This document shows, one piece after another, positions 41,107 through 50,764 of a stretch of DNA of 64,000 nucleotides. The stretch is from Closterium sp. Naga37s-1 (taxonomy: Eukaryota; Streptophyta; Zygnematophyceae; Desmidiales; Closteriaceae). The notes below the pieces were generated by a model, which was given only the letters and a program-made list of their open reading frames with translations, was not told the origin of the DNA and did no database searches. Each line of letters begins with the position of its first letter. Position 1 is the stretch's first letter. The stretch lies in assembly GCA_947471745.1 (NCBI GenBank), contig CANJKZ010000476.1:558001-622000 (forward strand), written 5' to 3'. Position numbers and translations under genes: made by a program.

Positions 41107-41931
41107 CTATAAGCATACAGTAGCAGCATCCCCATACGAACTAACCGAAGGAACTGCAGATGAAGGCAAAACAGCTAGGCCCAGAAGTAGCAGCATTACC
41201 ACAACTGGCAGCAGCAGAATAGCACTTGGAGGCGCTCCGAGATTAGGAAGCAGTATTGGCACGACCAGCAGCAGGAGGAGAAGCACACAGAACGCCACTT
41301 TGGCCTGCCATGTCAAAGCCGCAACAAAGCCGGCTTTTGACTCCTGAGCAAACACACCCTCCATACTTCCATTTTCCGCCACTCTTAGCACAGCACTTGC
41401 CCCTCCCATTGATGTAACAGTACTACCTGATCCTTTCCTGCTGGAATCACGAAGACCGCTCGCGCGATTAACACCGTCTGTGGTCCCACGCAGCACAGCA
41501 TGTGATCCGTCGCCAGCCAATGGCAGTTCAGCTGGTGGGTCTGAATAGACACGATTGTAACGATAGCCGTTCCTTTCCCCGGAAATGCTTCGTTGAGGCG
41601 AGGCGTGACCAGAAGTTACTGGTGATCGAACCTGTCGCTGCGAAACCCTAGTAGCATCATTTGGTGAGCCATTTTTCGTAAGAAGACCCAGATTACGGCG
41701 GGAAAGTATGTCAGGAACGTGGCGCGCTGCAGATTCTTCGCGCGACGAAACCCGGGAAATGTCGGAAGCAGTAGCGCGAGAATCTGAGAGGCCGCTATGT
41801 GCTCCAGTCGATCTCGACCACTTGCCAGCCCTACCACCACTTAGCCGCTCCGTTTGCTCCTCCATTAGACTAATCACGGGCTGGTAGTAATGCGACTGAT
41901 AGCTAGAAGCAGGACCTTTACTGTCAACCAT
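41107..41931 (-). CDS. OSR/ARGOS-like two-TM small membrane protein with long N-terminus
   Basis: Single-exon frame of 274 residues. Residues about 1-205 are Ser/Arg-rich and look disordered. The C-terminal end has two hydrophobic helices joined by a short Pro-containing turn: KVAFCVLLLLLLVVPILLP, then NLGAPPSAILLLPV and VVMLLLLGLAVLPS. This helix-LPxLxxPP-helix layout is the hallmark of the OSR domain of plant ARGOS/ORGAN SIZE RELATED proteins, which sit in the ER and dampen ethylene signalling or promote organ growth. Known OSR proteins are much shorter (about 80-140 residues), so the N-terminal extension is unusual. The alternative is an unrelated tail-anchored hairpin protein. The predicted domain rests on two short segments, hence moderate confidence. 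Confidence 0.55.
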   Translation of the reverse strand: MVDSKGPASSYQSHYYQPVISLMEEQTERLSGGRAGKWSRSTGAHSGLSDSRATASDISRVSSREESAARHVPDILSRRNLGLLTKNGSPNDATRVSQRQVRSPVTSGHASPQRSISGERNGYRYNRVYSDPPAELPLAGDGSHAVLRGTTDGVNRASGLRDSSRKGSGSTVTSMGGASAVLRVAENGSMEGVFAQESKAGFVAALTWQAKVAFCVLLLLLLVVPILLPNLGAPPSAILLLPVVVMLLLLGLAVLPSSAVPSVSSYGDAATVCL

Positions 41932-43690
41932 TGGAAGGGTCTGAGAGGTATGGCAACTCGAAGACGTCGAGATTCCAAGGAGAAAAAGGTTATCTTAGAA
42001 TAGAAGAGGTGGTGCTCCTGACTGACGGACGTTGGAACTTGGGTTGGAGTGGAGAGCTTGATTCGACGAACGCGTGGACACTATCTCAGCCATAAACGGC
42101 AGCAAGGGGGGTGATGCTAGTGAGGTGTTCGGCAGCAGAGCAAGCCTTCCTCTGACTCCGATAATCCGATGATATGATCCGAAGGACCTCGCTGTCGGCT
42201 TGCTCTTCCAGCAGAACCAGAAAACGCACGCACGTATCCAACCTGGTTCGGCTTGATGTGGTTCGGATTTTGCAGCGACAATGGGCGAACGGAGTCCGCG
42301 AAATCTGTGATTTGAAGAATCTCTTTTTACTTGGGTTGTTGGTTGGAAACCCCACGCAGTCGAGGCTTTACAGTGTTTGTTTTTCTTCTGCCCCGGTTGT
42401 AGACAACCTGGGATATGGCAGTCCGACTGACATTGCTCTGGGTGACGGAAAACCACTGCCCATTGCCCTGATCCGAGCAACTAGCGACGCTTGCGAGTTT
42501 GATGATAAGAGGCGTAAATAATACATACTTCGGATTTAATGCCCTTACAAATAAGTTCGCTAGGGCGAACCAGATCTTCGGATCTGCATCAGCCAGGCTC
42601 ATTCGCCCAAATCACTGTCATGCCTAGAAATCAGGCTTGGAAAGAAAGGCCTCACTTCACACGCCTAGCCAGCAAGCGGCCCAATAGCAGGAGGCCTGGG
42701 AAGGATCACCCACACGTGAGGCTTCACCACCGCCGTACCAAGGCCAGCCAGCTCGGTTGATTGGAAGAGAAGGTGCTCCAGCGCGGCGAAGTTGTACCAT
42801 ACATTGACAGCTCTGGTATATGAGTTAGAAAACCCGCCACCGAACTGACCAGAACGTCCATCACAACAGGTTCTAAAACCTTATGGTAAAACCGCTTGAT
42901 AGGAGTTCTAAAGCCTTACGGTTCAATGGTATGTATATCTACCAGAAGTCACCTTGCACCTCACCAAAATCAAATGAGATAACTTCCAATACATGAGATT
43001 AAGCAAGTACATTGATGCGGATAGGGTTTAAGGTATTGCGGTGCTAGTTTACATGATTATTCTTATTTTATGGTTTTGATGGGCCAAAATATGAGTTGGA
43101 TATCAATTTTGGTAATAATAGGTGAGACATTAGCACCAGAATGAAAGTTATAACACAAGAGTCCATTGGATTGTCAAACTACGCATAACGATTTTCATAG
43201 GGCAACACGAGGGTGTGTACCTATCGACCTCGGTTTGATTCCATCTGCGACTCTACCGCGGAAACCCCAAAAGCGGATCTCCGCAAGCGACCTCCCCCCC
43301 CGCCACAATCGTTGCACTGTTACTCAGGAATGTTCGCACGTTTGACTGTGGTTCAGTAGGTTTCAACACGGTGAGACTCCAGTTTCCACCATTTACCGCT
43401 GCTGACCGTAACGCACCGTCTGTAATCCCGCTGACGCTTTTTCCAACAAGAAATCAATTTTCCCGCCTTCCACCCCACCCTCCCGTTTCCACCTTCCGCC
43501 ATTTCTTCCGCCACTTCCTGCTGAACCTACTCTGCATTTGCTGCGACTCCGCCAAAGCTGTTCCTCCTGCTTCCCTCGCATCCCTAGGTTGGCAAGTTAG
43601 TAGATCCTAGATCTGTGGTCGCCGCCTGCTCGTTTGATACTTAGTAGGTGGTAGTTGGTTTCCCGCTAGACGGACGGCTAATTTGTCGCG
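41932..43690. other. 1.75-kb divergent intergenic region
   Basis: Between the OSR-like gene (-) and TM9SF (+); should contain both promoters. A plus-strand frame at about 42360-42521 reads VVDNLGYGSPTDIALGDGKP without a recognisable family. AT-rich DNA without features fills 42780-43260. Confidence 0.5.
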
Positions 43691-46600
43691 ATGGATTCCC
43701 ATCGCGTCCTCGTGCTTCTTGCGATCGCGTTGTTTCTGCAGTGTTGCGCAGCTACAGAATACACTCACAAGGTGAGATTAGGTATAGATCGTGGTGACTC
43801 GATCTGGTCAAGGCAGAATCCAGAACGTGGCATTCTTAGGGATCGTAAGACCTATTAGGGTCGATTCATATATTTTTGACCGTACGATTTGGATCTTGTC
43901 GTTTGCAGTACACGGTCGGAGATCCAGTAAGGCTTTGGGTGAACAAGGTCGGTCCGTACAACAATCCGCAAGAAACGTACAACTATTATGAGCTGCCATT
44001 CTGCAAGCCTCAAGCTTCGAAGCGCGCCGAGCATAAATGGGGTGGCTTGGGGGAGGTGCTCCAGGGAAACGAGCTTATCGACTCACAGATGGAGTTTAAG
44101 TTCCGAAGTACGCCAGTCAACTTACTGCTGCCTCATCATGGTAGTATTTTTATTACCGACGTACTAATGGGATTTTTTCTGTTAACCAGTGGACATGCCG
44201 AAGCGGACTATCTGTTCAGACACTCTGAAAGAGGATACGGCGAAGAAATTCAAGTATTCTATTGAGAACCACTATTGGTACGAGCTCTTCATGGGTAAGT
44301 TCAAGTCTGCAGAAGTGCATTTCAGTTTTTTTTTTTTTAATTTCCGTTGCTTAACCCGTTGAGTTCGTACCCTAATTTTGATCTTGTTGTTCTGTTGCGT
44401 TTGTTTTCTTTCTGGTTTCTGTGCTGCTTCAGATGACTTGCCGATCTGGGGTAAGTCTTTCTTAATACCAGTCTCATTATCTGAATGCTTCAGTACTTGC
44501 ATAATGACGTAACATTCATTGCCTGACGCATGCGGATTTCTCGTAAAATCAGGTTTTGTTGGAGAATCTGTTCCTCCTGCTACTGAGAAGGCTGACGGTG
44601 CCTCAACAGCAGAGGAGCAGATCTTTATCTACACCCACAAGAGCTTCGACATCAACTACAATGGCGATCAAGTACGAATCTCGTCATTGTCAAATTTCAG
44701 CATGCACATCTTCGCAAGCCATTCGTTTCTCGTCTGAATCCGAGGGTATTCCGATTTAAACCCGAGCATTATCCCGTACTTATCTTCAACATTTCTAAAT
44801 ATCACGAATCATGACATTATCGCCTCCGGCAGATCATTCAAGTGAACCTGACGTCGGAGTCGCCTCGTCCCGTGACACCTGGAACGAACCTGGAGTTCAC
44901 GTACTCCGTCAAGTGGGAGCAGACGGACATTGCTTTCCGCAAGCGCTTTGACCGCTACCTGGACTACAACTTCTTCGAGCACCAGGTGCGGATTCTTGCT
45001 CCATTGTTGACTATCTTTGCGTGAGCGCTCTGTCGTCGCTTTTCGCATCCGCGTCCTACTTTCGAAATTTTCTCCCTTTCCAGATTGGCTATTCCCCCAC
45101 ATCTCCAACCTCTCCCCTCCCCCTCCCCCCCCCCCCCCCCCCCCCCCCCTCTTCCTTCCCCCCTTTCCCCGTTCTCCCCCTCGGGGCCCCCCCCATGTTT
45201 TTCCCGTTCGCCTCCATCTCTTCTCCCTGTCATAGAGCAGTCTACTGCAATTTCACCTTTCGTCCCGACCTGAGAACCCTTTGCATTCTGACCTCCTGTC
45301 ACCCTCTCATGACGCCATATATCATAATGCTCCCTTCCGTCTTGTTCTGCCTTCTTTTCCGTCTATTGTTCCCCAATTTCCTTCTCCCTCCCCTCTCCCC
45401 ACCCGACGCCGCCCTCCCTCAATCATCCTGCCTTCCCGCTCACCTACCCCCTTTCCTCCCCACCTTCAATCACCCCCCTCTCTCCCTCTTCCCTCCCCCT
45501 TAACCCCCCTTCCCCCCCTCCTCCCCTTGTCCCCTTGTTCTGCTGCTGTAGATCCACTGGTTCTCCATCTTCAACTCGTTCATGATGGTCATCTTCCTCA
45601 CGGGCCTCGTCTCCATGATCCTCATGCGCACGCTGCGCAACGACTACGCCAAGTACGCCCGCGAGGAAGACGACCTCGAGACGCTGGTACGTGGCGTGGT
45701 TGTTCGGATGTCGTCTGTGGTATGTGTCGGTTGCATGACTTCCTGAAGGCAGAGTTCTCGTGCGCACTCGGCGACATGACTGGTCCCAGTACGCCAGGTA
45801 GGAAGGAGGTCGACGTCGAGTCTCTGGTACGTAGCATGATTGCCATGGTACATTCCGAAGTTTTGTGCAGGTGCTCGTTTACTCATGTCTTGTCGATGTC
45901 TTGCTGTTGCTGTAGGGATTTCAGCCAAGTTTTATCCCGTTTTAGGTCTCAATTGATTTCTATCTGACTCCGTTTTTCCTGCTGCTGTTTTCAGGAGAGG
46001 GACGTGAGCGAGGAGTCAGGGTGGAAGCTGGTGCACGGGGACGTGTTCCGGCCGCCCCGCAACCTCGTGCTGCTGTCCGCGCTGGTGGGCACGGGCGCGC
46101 AGCTGGCGCTGCTGGTGTTCTTCGTCATCATCATCGCCATCGTGGGCATGCTCTACGTCGGGCGAGGCACCATCGCCACCGCCTTCATCATCTGCTACGC
46201 GCTCACGTCCTTTGTTGGCGGATACGTCAGCGGCGGATTCTACTCCAGAAACGCAGGTACTGCTATAGCTCAGGGCTCTTGAGTCGACTTAGGATGGGGC
46301 GGTTGTGTAGGGAATGGCCGCAGTGCGGGAACCGCCCTAGCTCTGAATTGGTCATCATCATCGCGATCATGGGCATGCTCTACGTCGGCCGAGGCACCAT
46401 CGCCACCGCCTTCATCATCTGCTACGCGCTCACGTCGTTCGTCGGGGGATACGTTAGAGGCGGTTCTATTCCAGAAACGCAGGCATTGCTCCAGCTCAGG
46501 ATTATTTAGTCGACTCGAGAGGCGGGTTTTACTCCAGAATTGCAGGCACTGACCGAATTAGCCCAGGTCGCGGCGCTAGTGTAAGGAATGGCTGCAGTGC

Positions 46601-49600
46601 GGGTACTGCGTTAGCTCCGAACTCGTAGACATCATTGCGATCGTGGGCATGCGCTACGTCCGCCGCGGCACTTTGTTGGCTGATTCGTCAGCCGGGGATT
46701 TTACCCCAGAAATGGTGCTATTATCATACATTTACAGACAGCGCTGACATAGGGAGTGGCTTCAGTTTGGGTTGAACTCGCTATCAGCGTTGGGCGAATG
46801 TGTGGGGAATGGCAGCAGTTCGTGTTTAGCTGTTAGACAGGCGACAGTGTTAGTTTCGTATACAGTTGTTGTCAGGAGTATGGCTCTAGGGGTATAGTCG
46901 ATGTCAGGATACGACTTCGTCTAGGCTACGACAGTCGCCAGGTTACCACTTCGTTGGGGGGTACGATCATAGCCATGTATCGTCTTGCCAGCAGATGGTT
47001 CCTGCAGGGCTGAATGGCAGCGGGTTGAGTCGGGTGGTGTGTAGGCATGACAAGGCGTAAGCTGTAGATAGACAAGGAGAGATTGTTTAGACTCATCAGC
47101 TTCGGACACTGTTCATAGTCTTATTTTTTTTCCTGCCGTGTTCCTGTCCCCTTTGTGTCTTCCTGCTGTGTTCCTATCCCCCTTCGTTCAACCCCCCCGC
47201 AGGGAAGCACTGGATCAAGGCCATGCTGTTGACAGCGTCGCTCTTCCCCTTCACGTGCTTCGGGATTGGCTTCATTCTTAACACCGTTGCCATTGTCTAC
47301 CACTCGCTGGCTGCCATCCCCTTCGGCACCATGGTCAGTGCTCTTGCTGTCATTCCCATTCCCGTTCCCGTTCCCGCTCCCGCTCCCGTTCCCGTTCCTG
47401 TTCCCATTCCAATTCCAATTCCCATTCCATTCCCATTCCCATTCCATTCCCATTCCCATTCCATTCCCATTCCCATTCCCCTTCTCCCCTCGTGTGCTTT
47501 GAGGCAACAGTCACTACATCCAATTCCAATTCCAATTCCCATTCCATTCCATTCCCATTCCATGTTCTATCATTTCCATGCTGCCATTCTGAGCAATACT
47601 GCTCCTGCCATGTGTAATTTGTGGTCTTGCTATCATTCCCATCCCCCCATCCCTTCCCCCCCTTTTCCCCACTCCCTCCCCTCCCCCACCACCCCCTTCT
47701 TCCCCAATCCCCACCCACTCCTCTCCCACTTCGTCCGCTTCTTTTCTGTCCGTGTGAACTCTTTCATTGATGCCCCTGCTGTCCAGTTCCGTTCACCCCG
47801 TCCTATCTCTATGCGTATTACACAGAAATTCTACAATCACCTTCCGAGCTCTCCTCTTCATCCTTAATCCCTACCATGGCAGGTGGTGCTCTTGCCATTT
47901 CCTGATCCCCCTTCTGATCCCTTGGGAGCATTCTAACTGTCCTTTTCTCCCAAACCCTCCCTCCACCGCTCCCCTTCCCCCTCCAACCCGCACGGCAGGT
48001 GGTGGTGCTGGTGATCTGGGGTGCAACTGGAGTGGCGCGCCCGACAACCCCTGCCGGCTCATACTGTCCTTCTCCCTTCCATTCTCGCCCCTTCCCTCCC
48101 CGGTTTTCCTCTCCCCTCTGTCCCACCCTCCATCCCTCCACCCGCCCCCGTCCCCCTTCCCTCTCCCCACATTGTGGCACTCCAGGTGGTGGTGCTGGTG
48201 ATCTGGGCGTTCATCTCCTTCCCCCTCGCCACGCTCGGCACCATCGTGGGGCGCAACTGGAGCGGCACGCCCGACAACCCCTGCCGCGTGAAGACCATCC
48301 CGCGGCCCATCCCGGTGAAGAAGTGGTACCTGACGCCGTGGGTGGTGTCGCTCATGGGCGGGCTGCTGCCCTTCGGATCCATCTTCATTGAGATGTACTT
48401 CATCTTCACCTCCTTCTGGAACTACAAGGTAGGCCCGCCCCCCCCCCTCTCCCCCTCCAGTTGGTGTGACTGTGGCGCATGGGTGTGTGTGACTGTAGGG
48501 ACTGTGGGGAGTGGGTGTGACTGTAGGGGGTGGGTGTGACTGAAGGGAAGGGGCGTGACTGTGGGAGTGGGTGTGAGTGAGTGCGCTAAGTAGCAGAATG
48601 GGTGCAAGGCGTGCTGCTGGGTGAAGACGATCCCGCGGCCCATCCCGGTGAAGAAGTGGTACCTGACGCCGTGGGTGGTGTCGCTCATGGGCGGGCTGCT
48701 GCTGTTTGGGTCGATTTTCATCGAGATGTACTTCATCTTCACCTCCTTCTGGAACTACAAGGTAGGCCCGCTGGTTGGTGTGACTGTAGCGAGTGAATGT
48801 GACTGTGAAAAATGGGTGGGAGTGTCGGAGCTACACAGACAAGGAACATCAGACAGAGTAACGAGGTTAGCTGTAGTGGAAGACATGACATGAAACCACC
48901 TTGTGTGGGGTCACCAACACAAATAAAAGGTGATATTAAATATTCAGCTCGCCACCCCTCCTCAGCCAACACTCGTTGCTGGTCATTATCTCTTCTCCCC
49001 CCTCCCCTCCCTCACACCCCGCCCCCACCATCCTCAACGAACCTCCGTGGTCTTCTTGCCTCTGCGCTAGTGCCAACACCCCTCCTCCTCTCCCCTCCTT
49101 TCCCCCCTCCTCCCCTCCTTTCTCCCCTCCACTCCCCTCCCTCTCCCCCTTCCCTCAGGTGTACTACGTGTACGGGTTCATGCTGCTGGTGTTCCTCATC
49201 CTCGTTATAGTCACAGTGTGTGTGACGATAGTGGGCACCTACTTCCTGCTGAACGCGGAGAACTACCACTGGCAGTGGACCGCCTTCTTCTCAGCCGCCT
49301 CCACCTGCATCTACGTCTACCTCTACTCCATCTACTACTACTTCATCAAAACCAAAATGACGGGCTTCTTCCAAACCACGTTTTACTTCGGATACACACT
49401 CATGTTCTGCCTCGGGCTCGGCATTCTGTGTGGTATGTGCTCTCTTACACCTGTAGATCCCCCCCCCGCCCTTCTCCCACCTGCATCTACGTCTACCTCT
49501 ACTCCATCTAGTACTACTTCATCAAAACCAAAATGACCGGGTTTTTTCAAACCACCTATTTCGGATACACGCTGATGTTCTGCCTGGGTCTCGGCATTCT

Positions 49601-50193
49601 CTGTGGTATGGCTTCTCTTAAACCTCTAGATCCTTCCCTTCCCCCAACACCTATACCATCCCCGTATGTTTCGTCCCACTCCCTCCCTTCTTCCCGCTCT
49701 CGTCCTCTCCCCTCCTTCAACACTTTTCCCTTCTCTCATTTCTCATTCCCCCCCTCCTCCCTCCTCCCCCCCCCCCCCCTCCTCCCCTACATTATTCCCC
49801 TTGCCCCTTTACCTGCCCCTGTCCTGTTTGTCTTTGTTTTTCATTAACCGAAACGTTTTCCATTGTTTCTCTGCGCCCCTGTACTGTCTCCTCTCCACGC
49901 CTTCCCTTTCAAACCCTGTTGAACCTCTTTCAACCCCTATCATCTCCATTGCTTACATAGTCTTCTAATCAATAAGCACTTTCTGCTGCATGGTACCCCT
50001 CTTGCACTGCCTTACCCCCACCCCTTCACTCGCAACCCCGTTGCACTTGCACCCATTTCCTGCAAATTCTCCTTCCCATCATCTGTCCCACATTCCCTCC
50101 CTCAAATTCCTTTTCCTGCCTACAGGTGCTATCGGTTACCTGGGATCGTCCATGTTTGTGCGGCGTATCTACTGCAACATCAAGTGTGACTGA
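43691..50193 (+). CDS. Transmembrane 9 superfamily (EMP70) protein
   Basis: Endosome/Golgi nine-span membrane protein involved in sorting of membrane cargo. Twelve exons in phase: 43691-43771, 43909-44107, 44190-44294, 44434-44451 (18 bp), 44553-44671, 44833-44985, 45552-45686, 45995-46256, 47203-47333, 48186-48428, 49159-49432 and 50126-50193, giving 595 residues, the usual family size. Signal peptide [15 protein letters not shown]; lumenal domain ([45 protein letters not shown]); first [22 protein letters not shown]; then [20 protein letters not shown] and the further helices; [21 protein letters not shown]-terminus [10 protein letters not shown] with the KxD-type tail used for Golgi retention. 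Introns contain echoes of exons 7, 8, 10 and 11, and a second terminal exon lies downstream. Confidence 0.95.
45106..45155. repeat. Poly-C tract in intron 6 of TM9SF
   Basis: About 28 consecutive C after CCCTCCCC, inside a long pyrimidine-rich intron (45060-45540). Confidence 0.9.
46100..46560 (+). repeat. TM9SF exon 8 3' part triplicated, with palindromes P16a/b at both junctions
   Basis: The exon 8 end ([20 protein letters not shown] onward) plus its donor region recurs at about 46350-46497, and a short third piece follows from about 46520 (TTTTACTCCAGAA.TGCAGG). Between copies 1 and 2 is CTTGAGTCGACTTAG (AGTCGACT at 46282-46289). Between copies 2 and 3 is TTTAGTCGACTCGAGA (AGTCGACT at 46508-46515). 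Both are decayed TCGA-type family members. Confidence 0.75.
47340..47560. repeat. (CCCATT)n-type imperfect repeat
   Basis: Runs of CCCATT/CCCGTT/CCAATT hexamers in intron 9 of TM9SF, directly behind the exon 9 donor. Long Pro/Ile or Gly/Asn frames on both strands are artefacts. Confidence 0.88.
47985..48765 (+). pseudogene. Echoes of TM9SF exon 10 on both sides of the real exon
   Basis: 47993-48060 repeats the exon 10 start (VVVLVIW) joined to its middle ([12 protein letters not shown]) with an internal deletion. About 48622-48762 repeats its 3' part ([19 protein letters not shown] to FTSFWNYK with a GTAGGC donor) without an acceptor. The intact exon is 48186-48428. Confidence 0.85.
49478..49610 (+). 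pseudogene. Echo of TM9SF exon 11 end with a stop codon
   Basis: Repeats CIYVYLYSI...[13 protein letters not shown] to GILCG with its donor, but an in-frame TAG at 49509-49511 replaces a Tyr codon of the real exon. No acceptor precedes it. Confidence 0.85.
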
Positions 50194-50309
50194 GAGCCAT
50201 GCGAGTGACAGGGGTTGCTGATATATCTCCTATCTCATCCTTTACATCCATCCCACACTTCCTCCCTCCCCTCCCTCCTCCCCACCCCTACACCAACCTC
50301 CCTGTGCAG

Positions 50310-50377
50310 GTGCTATCGGCTACCTGGGATCGTCCATGTTTGTGCGGCGTATCTACCGCAACATCAAGTGCGACTAA
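50310..50377 (+). CDS. Second, intact copy of the TM9SF terminal exon
   Basis: TGCAG acceptor then an open terminal exon of the same length as 50126-50193, encoding [22 protein letters not shown] and TAA. It differs from the first copy by YRN in place of YCN; the R form is the one I recall from plant TM9SF proteins. Either copy could be joined to exon 11 (donor at 49433). A transcript using this exon would carry the first copy in its intron. Confidence 0.7.
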
Positions 50378-50764
50378 GAGCCATGTGGGTCACTGAGTAG
50401 CATGGGCATGAGCATACGTATGCATATACTCCGGCTGCTGCTGGCAGCATGGATGGTATGTGTATGCGCCATGTTCTTGGCCTTGCATGCCTCAGTGCTC
50501 GTGTGGGTCACCGCTTCAAGGCGATCCTTAGTGTAGATCATGCAAGCCTGAATACAGCAAAAGCAGTGGCAGATGGGTTAATATTTTGATTTTTGGAGCT
50601 GGGTTTTCATAGGCTTCTGTGTTTGTACTGCAAGTGATTTACTCCCTTTTTCATTTAGGAACTGCAGATTTAGTGAATATTCATTTCTAACAATGGTACT
50701 GTTACTTGCAGGCAATATGAACGCCAGTAGATGAAGGGCGTCATTATTGTGCTGGGGAGATAAT
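50378..50764. other. Short convergent intergenic region
   Basis: Between TM9SF (+) and Sen54 (-). 3' flanking sequence only; nothing else recognised. Confidence 0.6.

Noticed and set aside
42174-42521. Plus-strand 115-residue frame as a gene
   Set aside because: Starts at random within the divergent intergenic region and matches no family; only its last 45 residues look gene-like and that is not enough.
47121-47870. Gly-Asn/Trp-Glu or Ile-Pro repeat proteins
   Set aside because: Frames through the CCCATT repeat in a TM9SF intron.
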